Source: Chloroflexota bacterium (GTDB lineage: Bacteria; Chloroflexota; Anaerolineae; Aggregatilineales; UBA2796). Taken from it: 12,922 nucleotides of DNA. The notes beneath the pieces are model-generated. The model was given only the letters and a program-made list of their open reading frames with translations, was not told the origin of the DNA and searched no databases. Location of the stretch: assembly GCA_017743585.1 (NCBI GenBank), contig JAGHYP010000051.1, positions 1-12,922 on the forward strand. The letters are read 5' to 3'. How positions within the stretch are numbered: position 1 is the first letter of the stretch; every line of letters starts with the position of its first letter. Made by a program: the position numbers and the translations under genes. Positions 1-6,378 of this stretch are shown in pieces.

Positions 1-431
1 TCGGGATAGATCAGCCAAACCAACCGCACGCCGTGCTTGAGATAATCCCGCACCTTGTGCCGTAGCTCCAGCGCGCTATCGTTCGGCGAGACAATCTCGA
101 CGGCGAGGTCAGGGGCGAGTGGCAGGAACTTGTCAGGGATTGGCTTGGGCATGCGCGCCTTGCTGATGAAAGCGGCGTCGGGGATGCGCACCACGTCAGG
201 GTTGCGCGCCAAGATGAACGCACCGCTGGCGCCTGTCACGTAACCCAGTCCGTTTTCTTCGACGAAGTTTGCCAGATGGCGCGCTATCCGCGCCTCTAAG
301 ACGCCGTGCAGGCCGCCTGTGCCGCCTACCATCTCGACCAGCGCCCCGTCTGCCAGCTCGTAGCGCACATTTTCCGCCTGCGGCAACGACCACAAGTCCT
401 CGGCGGTCAGCAATTTCGTCCCCACAGCCAT
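1..431 (-). CDS. Uma2-family (DUF820) PD-(D/E)XK-like nuclease, 3' end cut by window edge
   Basis: The first 143 codons of a minus-strand gene that leaves the window at base 1. The start ATG (429-431) has a good Shine-Dalgarno, GGGAGAG, about 8 bases upstream. The fragment has the Uma2 layout: N-terminal LLTAEDLWSLP and RYELADGALVEM, a central PDVVRIPDAAFIS (residues about 84-96), and then APDLAVEIVSP followed by KVRDYLKHGVRLVWLIYP. Uma2 proteins are predicted to have a restriction-endonuclease fold. They are very numerous in Cyanobacteria and Chloroflexota, and their biological role is mostly unknown. The gene begins 26 bases after the leuA stop on the same strand, so it probably shares the leuA transcript. 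Family assignment is firm; function is not. Confidence 0.88.
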   Translation of the reverse strand, partial: MAVGTKLLTAEDLWSLPQAENVRYELADGALVEMVGGTGGLHGVLEARIARHLANFVEENGLGYVTGASGAFILARNPDVVRIPDAAFISKARMPKPIPDKFLPLAPDLAVEIVSPNDSALELRHKVRDYLKHGVRLVWLIYP

Positions 432-457
432 GCGCTGTCTCTCCCGATCAATCGTGA

Positions 458-2068
458 TCAATCGCCCGTCATGCGGATGGAGGCGCTTTCGCCTTCAGGC
501 GTCTCGCCCGCGCCGCCGGTCGCCACCAACATGCGATTGAGCGCCGCCAGGTACGCTTTCGCCGCGGCCACAATGATGTCAGGATCGGCGCCGTGACCGC
601 CAAAGGTCTGGTAACTGCCGTCAAGCGTGCAGATGCGCACGGTCACTTCGCCCATTGCGTCAATGCCCTCGGTGATGGCGCGCACGGAGAATTCCAAGAG
701 CTTGTTCGGCGCGTTCACGATCTTGTTGATGGCAGTGTAGGTCGCGGCCACTGGCCCATTGCCGATGCCTGCCTCGATGTGCTCCTTGCCATCTGGGCCT
801 TCCAGCTTGACCGTCGCCGTCGGCATCCCAACCTGCCCGCAAGTGACTTGCAGCGCCTTCAGCTTGAAGACTTCCTTCGGGCCTTCCAGCTGATGCGCCA
901 TTAGCGCCTGCAGATCGGCATCCGTGATGTGTTTTTTGCGATCCGCCACTTCTTTGAAGCGCTTGAACGCCTCTTGCAGCTCTTGATCGCTCAGCTGATA
1001 GCCAAGCTGGCGCAGGCGCACCTTGAAGGCATGCCTGCCGCTGTGCTTGCCAAGCACCAAGCGACTCTCCGAGACGCCGACCGACTCAGGGCGCATGATC
1101 TCGTACGTCTCATGATGCTTGAGCTGACCATCCTGATGGATGCCCGCCTCATGCGCGAAGGCATTCGCGCCGACAATCGCTTTGTTCGGCTGCACTACAA
1201 TGCCTGTGTAGTTGGAGACCAAGCGGCTGATGCGCGCCAATTGCGTCGTTTGGATGCCTGTCCATAGCTTGTAGTAATTGCGGCGCGTGTTGAGCGCCAT
1301 GACCACCTCTTCGAGCGCCGCGTTGCCCGCGCGCTCGCCGATGCCGTTGATGGTCACTTCCGCTTGGCGGGCGCCCGCTTGCAAGCCCGCTAGCGTATTC
1401 GCAGTCGCCATGCCCAGATCGTTGTGGCAGTGGACTGACCAAATCACGTTCTTGCCGCCGCGCGTATGCTCGATCAGATAGGCAATCATCGCGCCGTATT
1501 CGGCAGGCGTCATGTAGCCGACTGTATCAGGGATGTTGAGCGTGGTCGCTCCCTCTTCAATCGCCACTGCGCACATCTGCGCCACGAAGTCCCAGTCGCT
1601 GCGCCCGGCGTCCATCGTGCTGAACTCCACGTCAGGGCATAGGCTGCGCGCAAGGCGCACCATCTGGCGCGCGCGCTCCAGCGCCTGCTCGCGAGTCAGG
1701 TTGAATTGATACTTCAAGTGGATATCTGAGGATGAGATGAAAGTGTGAATGCGCGGCTTGGCAGCATACCGAACGGCTTCCCAGCATGTTTCGATATCGC
1801 TCGGCACGCAGCGCGCCAAGCCGCAGATGATCGGGCCGTCAGGCGTGCCGACCTCCTGCGCAATGCGCTTGACCGCCTCCAGATCGTCGGGCGAGGCGGC
1901 AGGGAAACCTGCCTCGATGATATCCACGCCAAGCGCTGCCAGATGATGGGCGATTTCGAGCTTCTCGGCGCTGTTGAGCGAGGCGCCCGGCGATTGCTCG
2001 CCATCGCGCAGCGTGGTATCGAAGATCAGGACGCGATCCTCAGGACGGCGCTGTACATCAGTCTCCAT
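458..2068 (-). CDS. leuA: 2-isopropylmalate synthase
   Basis: Catalyses the first committed step of leucine synthesis, condensing acetyl-CoA with 2-oxoisovalerate. The 536-residue product has the complete HMGL-like catalytic barrel: FDTTLRDGEQSPG (residues 16-28, with metal ligand Asp17 and catalytic Arg21), IEAGFPAAS (51-59), HCHNDLG (213-219, two metal-binding His) and NGIGERAGNAALEE (241-254). A linker domain with HEAGIHQDG and a C-terminal LeuA dimer/regulatory domain (about 395-510) follow; in this family that domain is the site of leucine feedback inhibition. The reading frame stays open to 2176, but I chose the ATG at 2068. Conserved sequence begins just after it, and AAAGGAG lies 11 bases upstream. 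It lies 276 bases downstream of ilvC on the same strand, with a small Leu/Val-containing ORF and three 15-bp repeats between them. Confidence 0.97.
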   Translation of the reverse strand: METDVQRRPEDRVLIFDTTLRDGEQSPGASLNSAEKLEIAHHLAALGVDIIEAGFPAASPDDLEAVKRIAQEVGTPDGPIICGLARCVPSDIETCWEAVRYAAKPRIHTFISSSDIHLKYQFNLTREQALERARQMVRLARSLCPDVEFSTMDAGRSDWDFVAQMCAVAIEEGATTLNIPDTVGYMTPAEYGAMIAYLIEHTRGGKNVIWSVHCHNDLGMATANTLAGLQAGARQAEVTINGIGERAGNAALEEVVMALNTRRNYYKLWTGIQTTQLARISRLVSNYTGIVVQPNKAIVGANAFAHEAGIHQDGQLKHHETYEIMRPESVGVSESRLVLGKHSGRHAFKVRLRQLGYQLSDQELQEAFKRFKEVADRKKHITDADLQALMAHQLEGPKEVFKLKALQVTCGQVGMPTATVKLEGPDGKEHIEAGIGNGPVAATYTAINKIVNAPNKLLEFSVRAITEGIDAMGEVTVRICTLDGSYQTFGGHGADPDIIVAAAKAYLAALNRMLVATGGAGETPEGESASIRMTGD

Positions 2069-2110
2069 AAGGATAAGCGCTCCTTTCTCACAAACGTTTG
2101 CGTAGGCTGT

Positions 2111-2119
2111 ATCATACCA
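2111..2119 (-). promoter_or_regulatory. possible extended -10 promoter element for leuA
   Basis: The minus strand reads TGGTATGAT here, an extended -10 box (TGn plus TATGAT, 5 of 6 to consensus) about 43 bases before the leuA ATG. A TTGTCA lies at 2141-2146, but the 24-base spacing is too long for a normal -35. If active it gives leuA a short leader and expression independent of ilvBNC. The stop codon of the small ORF at 2112-2210 overlaps the box, so the two readings partly compete. Confidence 0.35.
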
Positions 2120-2210
2120 CAATCGGGGTCGTGGCGCGCTTGACAAGATGCATCTGGACAAGATGAGTCTGGACAATCTGGGCAGTGAAGCGCCGCTGCA
2201 GCCGTTCCAT
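2112..2210 (-). other. small ORF upstream of leuA, candidate leader peptide
   Basis: A 32-codon ORF begins at ATG 2208-2210 and ends at TGA 2112-2114, 43 bases before the leuA start. It contains IVQT, HLVQM, HLVK and ends PIVV, and 10 of its 32 residues are Leu, Ile or Val. Its centre is made of three 15-bp tandem repeats, each coding for five residues with Leu-Val or Ile-Val. I see no strong Shine-Dalgarno. I also find no hairpin with a U-run between it and leuA, so a classical attenuator is not complete here. It could be a leader peptide, or a chance ORF over a set of protein-binding repeats. Confidence 0.25.
2136..2180. repeat. three tandem 15-bp degenerate repeats upstream of leuA
   Basis: Units lie at 2136-2150, 2151-2165 and 2166-2180. 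The plus strand reads GCGCTTGACAAGATG, CATCTGGACAAGATG and AGTCTGGACAATCTG. The middle unit matches each neighbour at 11 of 15 positions, and the shared core is CT(T/G)GACAA. The array sits just upstream of the putative leuA -10 element. It may be an array of regulator-binding sites, or it may encode repeated Leu-Val codons of a leader peptide on the minus strand. Confidence 0.6.
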
Positions 2211-2344
2211 GAAGGCTCAACAGGGGCGATGTTGCGCGATGACTGGCGTCCTTGCCCTCATCGCCGCGCTAGGGGCACGAGGCTAGGCTCGAAAGGGCGC
2301 TCGCGGGGCTTCGGGCAGGAAGCAATTGGCTGTTGGCTCATCGT

Positions 2345-3367
2345 TCAGGCGCTTGGATCGTAATCCTGCAGGCGCTTTGGCTTCAGGAACTGCATCATCT
2401 CGCGCAGGCGCGCGCCGACTTCCTCGATTGGATGGGCGCGCTCAGCGCGGCGGCGCGCCAAAAAGTTTGGCAAGCCGTTGGCGTTCTCGTTCATCCATTG
2501 CTCGGCGAACGCGCCGCTGCGAATTTCCGATAGTATCTGGCGCATCGCCTGGCGCGTCTCGTCGGTCACCACGCGATTGCCGCTCATGTAGCCGCCATAT
2601 TCGGCTGTATCGCTGACGGAGTACCACATGTAGCTCATGCCGCCTTGGTAGAGCAGGTCTACAATCAGCTTCAGCTCGTGCAGGCACTCGAAATAAGCGA
2701 CCTCAGGCTGGTAGCCCGCCTCGACGAGCGTCTCGAAAGCCGCCTTGATCAAGGCTGTGACGCCGCCGCACAAGATGACTTGCTCTCCGAATAGGTCGGT
2801 TTCGGTCTCTTCGGCGAAGGTCGTCTCTAGCACGCCGGCGCGCGTGCCGCCGATCGCCTTAGCATACGCGAGCGCGTTCGCCTTCGCCTTGCCGCTGGCA
2901 TCTTGATGCACAGCGAGCAAGCATGGAACGCCGGTGCCTTCCACAAATGTCTCGCGCAAGCGATGCCCCGGCCCTTTCGGCGCGACCATTGAGACATCTA
3001 CGTGCGCTGGCGGCACGATCTGCCGATAGCGGATGTTGAAGCCGTGCGCGAACATCAGCGTATCGCCCGCCTCTAGGTGCGGCTCGATCTCAGCTTTGTA
3101 GACGGCAGGTTGCTTTGTGTCCGGGATCAGCAGCATGATGAACTGCGCCGCCTTTGCTGCCTCTGCCACAGATAGCACGCGCAACCCTTCTGCCTCTGCT
3201 TTTGAGCGCGATTTGCTGCCCGCGTGCAAGCCGACCACTACGTCCACGCCGCTATCGCGCAGGTTGAGCGCGTGCGCATGCCCCTGACTGCCGTAGCCGA
3301 TGACGGCGACCGTCTTGCCCGCCAGCAAGCTGAGGTCGGCGTCTTGATCGTAATAGAGCGTTGCCAT
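2345..3367 (-). CDS. ilvC: ketol-acid reductoisomerase (class I)
   Basis: Catalyses the Mg-dependent isomerisation and NADPH reduction of acetolactate or acetohydroxybutyrate in valine, leucine and isoleucine synthesis. At 340 residues it is the short class I form. The Rossmann fingerprint GYGSQGHAHALNLRDSG is at residues 24-40. The cofactor loop GLHAGSKSRSK (46-56) carries Ser51, Lys52, Ser53 and Arg54, which suggests an NADPH phosphate site; the Arg usually found where His48 lies is missing. Catalytic elements are AHGFNI (His108), TDLFGEQ (Asp191, Glu195), ECLHE (Glu227, Glu231) and SDTAEYG (Ser252). The frame is open further upstream, into ilvN, but the ATG at 3367 has AAGGAG 7 bases upstream and begins the conserved region. 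It starts 19 bases after the ilvN stop, so the two are surely co-transcribed. Confidence 0.98.
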   Translation of the reverse strand: MATLYYDQDADLSLLAGKTVAVIGYGSQGHAHALNLRDSGVDVVVGLHAGSKSRSKAEAEGLRVLSVAEAAKAAQFIMLLIPDTKQPAVYKAEIEPHLEAGDTLMFAHGFNIRYRQIVPPAHVDVSMVAPKGPGHRLRETFVEGTGVPCLLAVHQDASGKAKANALAYAKAIGGTRAGVLETTFAEETETDLFGEQVILCGGVTALIKAAFETLVEAGYQPEVAYFECLHELKLIVDLLYQGGMSYMWYSVSDTAEYGGYMSGNRVVTDETRQAMRQILSEIRSGAFAEQWMNENANGLPNFLARRRAERAHPIEEVGARLREMMQFLKPKRLQDYDPSA

Positions 3368-3386
3368 CTTGGTCTCCTTGTGTGAT

Positions 3387-3881
3387 TCAGGCGAGGTGCG
3401 GCGTGGGCTGCACGATGTGTTTGCCGCGTCCCATGGCGACCACGCCCGTCCGCACCAGCTCGATGATACCATATGGGCGCAACGCCTCGATGAACTGCTC
3501 GACGCGCGCTTCTTCGTCGCTCAGCTCAAGGATCATCATCTCGTCGCTGTAATCGAGGATGCGCGCGCCGAATTGGCTGGCAAGCCAAACCGCTTGCCCT
3601 GAGGCGCGCACTTTGATCAGCGCCATGTCGCGGCTGATGAACGGCTGGTGCGTCACTTCGCAGACCTGAATCACGTTGATCAGCTTGTACAGGTTCTTCT
3701 GGACCTGATCGACGCGCGTGACGTTGCTATCCAGCACAATCGTCATGCGCGAGATGCTCGGGTTTTCCGTGCGGCCGACGGTCAGGCTATCGATGTTGAA
3801 ATTACGGCGGCGGAACAGGCTGACCACGCGGTTCAGCACGCCGGGCTCGTTTTCCACAATCGCGACAAGCGTATGTTTCAT
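3387..3881 (-). CDS. ilvN: acetolactate synthase small (regulatory) subunit
   Basis: Regulatory subunit of acetohydroxyacid synthase. It activates the IlvB catalytic subunit and confers feedback inhibition by valine. The 164 residues comprise an N-terminal ACT domain (about 3-77: VENEPGVLNRVVSLF, then NFNIDSLTVG and SRMTIV) and the C-terminal small-subunit domain (about 85-160). Asn11 and Gly14 match positions known from E. coli IlvH to matter for valine inhibition, so feedback sensitivity is likely retained. It lies between ilvB and ilvC, 81 bases after the ilvB stop and 19 before ilvC. The Shine-Dalgarno is weak, and a 9-bp hairpin lies in the ilvB-ilvN gap, so the subunit ratio could be tuned there. 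Confidence 0.97.
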   Translation of the reverse strand: MKHTLVAIVENEPGVLNRVVSLFRRRNFNIDSLTVGRTENPSISRMTIVLDSNVTRVDQVQKNLYKLINVIQVCEVTHQPFISRDMALIKVRASGQAVWLASQFGARILDYSDEMMILELSDEEARVEQFIEALRPYGIIELVRTGVVAMGRGKHIVQPTPHLA

Positions 3882-3931
3882 AGCTCAGGCATCCAAATCT
3901 TTGTGTCCTTGTGAAGATATGCCGCGACGTC

Positions 3932-3954
3932 TGGGCGAGCTGGGCGCTCGCCCA
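3932..3954. other. GC-rich hairpin between ilvB and ilvN
   Basis: A perfect 9-bp inverted repeat, TGGGCGAGC (3932-3940) and GCTCGCCCA (3946-3954), with a 5-base loop. There is no T-run on the downstream (minus-strand) side, so it is not a normal intrinsic terminator. In an operon mRNA such a stem just after a stop codon can stabilise or process the message, giving different levels for the two subunits. That role is inferred. Confidence 0.55.
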
Positions 3955-3962
3955 AGCGCTGC

Positions 3963-5690
3963 TCAGTGATTCTCAGACCAATCGGGCAGGTTGCGCTGCG
4001 GGATAGGGCGGCGGATCATCTTGTCCAGGTCGGCGCCCGCCGGCACCATCGGATAGACGATATCGGCCTTCTCGACCTGAAACTCGACTACCGTCGGGCC
4101 GTTGATGCTGTGCGCCCAAGCGACTGCCTCTGGAATCTCAGCGCGTGTGCATACGCGCCGCGCCGGAATGCCGTATGCCTCTGCCAGTTTCACGAAGTCG
4201 GGGTTGTGCATCGGCGTGGCGTTGTAGCGCTGGCCGTGGAAAAACTCTTGCCACTGGCGCACCATGCCCAGATAAGCGTTGTTGATGATCGCCACATTCA
4301 CGTCCACGTTCTCTTGCGCGGCCGTCGCCAGCTCGCAGAGCGTCATTTGGAAGCCGCCGTCGCCGACGATCGCCCAAACTGTCTCGTGCGGCGCGCCCAT
4401 CTTGACGCCAATAGCCGCCGGGAAGCCAAAGCCCATTGTGCCGAGCCCGCCGCTGGTGATCAGGCTGCGCGGCCGATCGTTCAGGTAGTATTGCGCCGTC
4501 CACATCTGGTGCTGCCCGACGTCAGTGACCACAATAGCGTTGCCGCCGGTCGCTTTCCACAGATCGTGAATGACGTGCGCCGCATAAAGCTTATCGCTCG
4601 GCGCCTCGTAGTGAATGATATCGCGCTCATCGGCCTCTTCCTGCCAATCTCGAATCTGTCTGAGCCACGCGGCATGGCTCAGGCGCGGCAAGTGCGGCAA
4701 AAGCTGCTCGAGGACTGTGCGCAAGTCGCCCGCGATGCCGACGTCCACTTTCACATTCTTGTTCAGCTCGCTGGCGTCAATGTCAATGTGAATCTTGCGC
4801 GAATTCGGCGAGTAGGTGCGCAGATTGCCCGTCACGCGGTCATCGAAGCGCATTCCGAAGGCGAGCAGCAGGTCGGCGGCTTGGACCGCCTGATTGACGG
4901 CTGCCGCGCCGTGCATCCCCATCATGCCCAAGCACAGCGGATGCGACTCCGGCATGGTGCCCTTGCCCAAGAGCGTGAGCGCCACAGGAATTTGCGCGCG
5001 CTCGGCGAATTCGAGCAGTTGGCGCTCGGCGCCGCTCATGCTGACGCCGTGACCTGCCAGGATCAAGGGGCGCTCGGCTTGTCTGATCAGCGCAATCGCG
5101 CTCTCGATTTGTTCAGGCGTGGCAGCCGATGGCGGCACGTAGCCCGGCAATCGGATCGGCTCGGTCGGATAGACGAATTCCATCTTTTGGTTCTGCGCGT
5201 CTTTGGTGATATCCACGAGGACAGGTCCCGGGCGCCCTGTGCGCGCGATGTGGAACGCCTTGCGCAAGGCAGGCGCGATCTGGCTGACGTGCGTGACCAA
5301 AAAGTTGTGTTTGGTGATCGGCAAGGTGATGCCTGTGATATCCGTCTCTTGGAAGGCATCCGAGCCGAGAACTGTGCTTGGCACTTGCCCTGTGATGCAC
5401 ACCAACGGCACGGAGTCCATCATGGCAGTGGCGATGCCCGTCACCATGTTCGTGGCGCCTGGCCCGCTGGTCGCCATTGCCACGCCAACTTTGCCTGTGA
5501 TGCGCGCGTAGCCATCCGCCATGTGCGTGGCGCCTTGCTCGTGACGCACCAAGACGTGCCGCACGCGATCTTGATACTTATTGAGCGCGTCGTAGGTCGG
5601 CAAGATCGCGCCGCCCGGGTAGCCGTAGACGATCTCAACGCCCTCGCGCACCAGACATTCCCAGATGATCTCTGCGCCCGTTAGCTCCAT
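3963..5690 (-). CDS. ilvB: acetolactate (acetohydroxyacid) synthase large catalytic subunit
   Basis: Thiamine-diphosphate and FAD-dependent enzyme that condenses two pyruvates, or pyruvate with 2-oxobutyrate, in the first common step of branched-chain amino acid synthesis. The 575 residues have the three expected domains: an N-terminal pyrimidine-binding domain with VRHEQGATHMADGYAR and catalytic Glu51, a central FAD-linked domain (about 190-330, with GMRFDDRVTG), and a C-terminal pyrophosphate-binding domain. The ThDP/Mg motif runs from GDGGFQM (443-449) to NN (470-471). The frame is open to 5966, but the family N-terminus MELTGAEIIWECL begins at ATG 5690, preceded by GAAAGGCGG about 6 bases away. 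It is the first enzyme gene after the attenuator, so all four enzyme genes probably share its leader control. Confidence 0.98.
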   Translation of the reverse strand: MELTGAEIIWECLVREGVEIVYGYPGGAILPTYDALNKYQDRVRHVLVRHEQGATHMADGYARITGKVGVAMATSGPGATNMVTGIATAMMDSVPLVCITGQVPSTVLGSDAFQETDITGITLPITKHNFLVTHVSQIAPALRKAFHIARTGRPGPVLVDITKDAQNQKMEFVYPTEPIRLPGYVPPSAATPEQIESAIALIRQAERPLILAGHGVSMSGAERQLLEFAERAQIPVALTLLGKGTMPESHPLCLGMMGMHGAAAVNQAVQAADLLLAFGMRFDDRVTGNLRTYSPNSRKIHIDIDASELNKNVKVDVGIAGDLRTVLEQLLPHLPRLSHAAWLRQIRDWQEEADERDIIHYEAPSDKLYAAHVIHDLWKATGGNAIVVTDVGQHQMWTAQYYLNDRPRSLITSGGLGTMGFGFPAAIGVKMGAPHETVWAIVGDGGFQMTLCELATAAQENVDVNVAIINNAYLGMVRQWQEFFHGQRYNATPMHNPDFVKLAEAYGIPARRVCTRAEIPEAVAWAHSINGPTVVEFQVEKADIVYPMVPAGADLDKMIRRPIPQRNLPDWSENH

Positions 5691-5745
5691 AACGTCCGCC
5701 TTTCTGTGATTTTCCCCACACTGTGACTTGGCAAAAAATGCGCCC

Positions 5746-5997
5746 TCAGCTGCAGAAGATGGCGAAAAGTGCGTCGCGCGTGGGACGCTCTTCATCCATG
5801 TCATCCATGAGATGCCGCGCAGCAGCCGACGACTCAGCGGCTGGGCCTTTCGCTTCGGCGGCGGCGGCATGGCTCTAGAAGAGCTCCGTCCAAGGGCTGG
5901 TATTGCTCTGCATTTCCAGCAGCACTCCGTCTTGCAACGTGTCGGGATACAGCATGGTTTCACCACTCTTTCCAGCTTTGCTCTGCGATCTTGACAT
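5746..5997 (-). other. 307-base untranslated stretch before ilvB with an amber-interrupted small ORF
   Basis: Between the terminator hairpin and ilvB lie about 307 bases (5691-5997) with no recognised gene. One minus-strand frame runs from ATG 5997 to TGA 5746 with a single in-frame TAG at 5875-5877. The first part gives a 40-residue peptide, or 26 residues from the ATG at 5955, which has GGTG 5 bases upstream. The 26-residue version begins MLYPDTLQDGVLLEM and ends PWTELF. After the amber codon comes an Ala-rich and then acidic segment of about 43 residues. I do not recognise it. It could be a small translated ORF, a decayed gene, or chance. No second terminator or T-box motif is visible here. 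Confidence 0.25.
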
Positions 5998-5998
5998 A

Positions 5999-6030
5999 AA
6001 AAAGCCGCCCACTTGGTTGGGCGGCTTTTT
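5999..6030 (-). terminator. intrinsic terminator of the ilv attenuator (segments 3:4)
   Basis: A perfect 13-bp inverted repeat, AAAAAGCCGCCCA (minus strand, 6030 to 6018) and TGGGCGGCTTTTTT-type arm (6011 to 5998), with a 6-base loop (ACCAAG). It ends in a run of seven Ts on the minus strand. It lies 20 bases after the stop codon of the leader peptide and 308 bases before ilvB. No gene upstream on the minus strand needs terminating, since the next gene is divergent; this points to conditional termination within the ilv leader. Its 5' arm also pairs with 6077-6089. Confidence 0.88.
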
Positions 6031-6050
6031 GCTCAAAAATCAGTGCCTGC

Positions 6051-6167
6051 TCAGGATGATCGCCAGCATGCGCGCCAAGCAGCCCAACCCTCTCGCTCGT
6101 AGCGAATAATCGCTACGAGGTTGGCAAGAATGTTAAGGCTGACCAGAGCGCGCAGTTGAGCGGTCAT
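6051..6167 (-). CDS. ilv operon leader peptide, 38 codons, rich in Leu/Val/Ile
   Basis: The ORF runs from ATG 6165-6167 to TGA 6051-6053. It begins MTAQLRALVSLNILANLVAI. Leu, Val or Ile fill 10 of the 17 codons from 5 to 21 (L5, L8, V9, L11, I13, L14, L17, V18, I20, I21). The start resembles leader peptides of enterobacterial ilv operons (MTALLRV... in ilvGMEDA). The peptide probably has no function of its own; ribosome stalling on these codons would report shortage of charged Leu, Val or Ile tRNAs. The Shine-Dalgarno is weak. The stop is 20 bases before the terminator stem. It is too short for usual gene callers. Confidence 0.82.
   Translation of the reverse strand: MTAQLRALVSLNILANLVAIIRYEREGWAAWRACWRSS
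6077..6125 (-). promoter_or_regulatory. attenuator segments 1 and 2 (antiterminator and pre-emptor)
   Basis: On the minus-strand RNA, segment 1 includes CCAAC (6124 to 6120), followed by a perfect 10-bp hairpin with a 4-base loop (CTCGTAGCGA 6119-6110, TCGCTACGAG 6105-6096), and then segment 2, GGUUGGGCUGCUU (6089 to 6077). CCAAC can pair with GUUGG of segment 2, closing the 1:2 structure. Segment 2 can instead pair with AAGCCGCCCAACC (6027 to 6015), 12 of 13 bp with one U-C mismatch, which destroys the terminator. Segment 1 is codons 15-20 of the leader ORF (Ala-Asn-Leu-Val-Ala-Ile), so a ribosome stalled there masks it. Confidence 0.78.
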
Positions 6168-6263
6168 CGTTACGCGGTCTTGTGTTTCCTGAACAACCTG
6201 CGCCTAAGCGTAGAGCGCTTCCCGCTGTTTCGCAACTAGCATTCTGCACAAGGAAACACTGCA

Positions 6264-6294
6264 ATTTTAGGGCAAACTGCCCAAGCGGACGCAA
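6264..6294 (-). promoter_or_regulatory. candidate ilv operon promoter with internal inverted repeat
   Basis: The minus strand has TAAAAT (6269 to 6264) as a possible -10 and TTGCGT (6294 to 6289) as a weak -35 with 19-base spacing. An inverted repeat GGGCA-AAC-TGCCC (6270-6282) lies against the -10 and could be an operator. Transcription would begin near 6257, about 90 bases before the leader ATG. The -35 is poor, so the call is tentative. Confidence 0.3.
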
Positions 6295-6296
6295 GG

Positions 6297-6325
6297 TTGC
6301 CCAACGCAGCGACATCTTGTATCAT
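6297..6325 (+). promoter_or_regulatory. promoter for the divergent two-TM membrane protein pair
   Basis: TTGCCC (6297-6302) and TATCAT (6320-6325, 5 of 6 to TATAAT) are separated by exactly 17 bases. The start would be near 6332, giving a leader of about 47 bases before the ATG at 6379. The gap between the divergent ilv leader ORF and this gene (6168-6378) therefore probably holds back-to-back promoters. Confidence 0.45.
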
Positions 6326-6378
6326 GAGCGCGCGATGAGCAGAGCATTTCAGGAGCGTTCAGAAAGGATTGTGCGCCG

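Noticed and set aside
2069..2176. N-terminal extension of leuA by 36 codons
   Set aside because: The extension shows no family similarity, and the ATG at 2068 has AAAGGAG upstream and leads directly into conserved sequence.
3966..5684. 572-codon open frame on the plus strand, antisense to ilvB
   Set aside because: It mirrors ilvB almost exactly and its translation shows no domain. Such frames arise from GC-rich codon bias.
5691..5966. N-terminal extension of ilvB by 92 codons
   Set aside because: It is Cys/Pro/Arg-rich with no family similarity. MELTGAEII at 5690 is the normal family start with a ribosome site.
5940..5990. AGAGTGGTGAAACC on the minus strand as a T-box element
   Set aside because: It only loosely resembles AGGGTGGNACCGCG, and there is no stem I specifier loop or following terminator.
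5991..5996. TTGACA on the plus strand, a perfect -35 box
   Set aside because: No -10 at a suitable distance (the sequence runs into the terminator stem), and the next plus-strand gene has its own promoter at 6297-6325.
5999..6030. Ordinary bidirectional terminator between genes
   Set aside because: The flanking genes are divergent, so neither needs termination here. Position and alternative pairing fit an attenuator.
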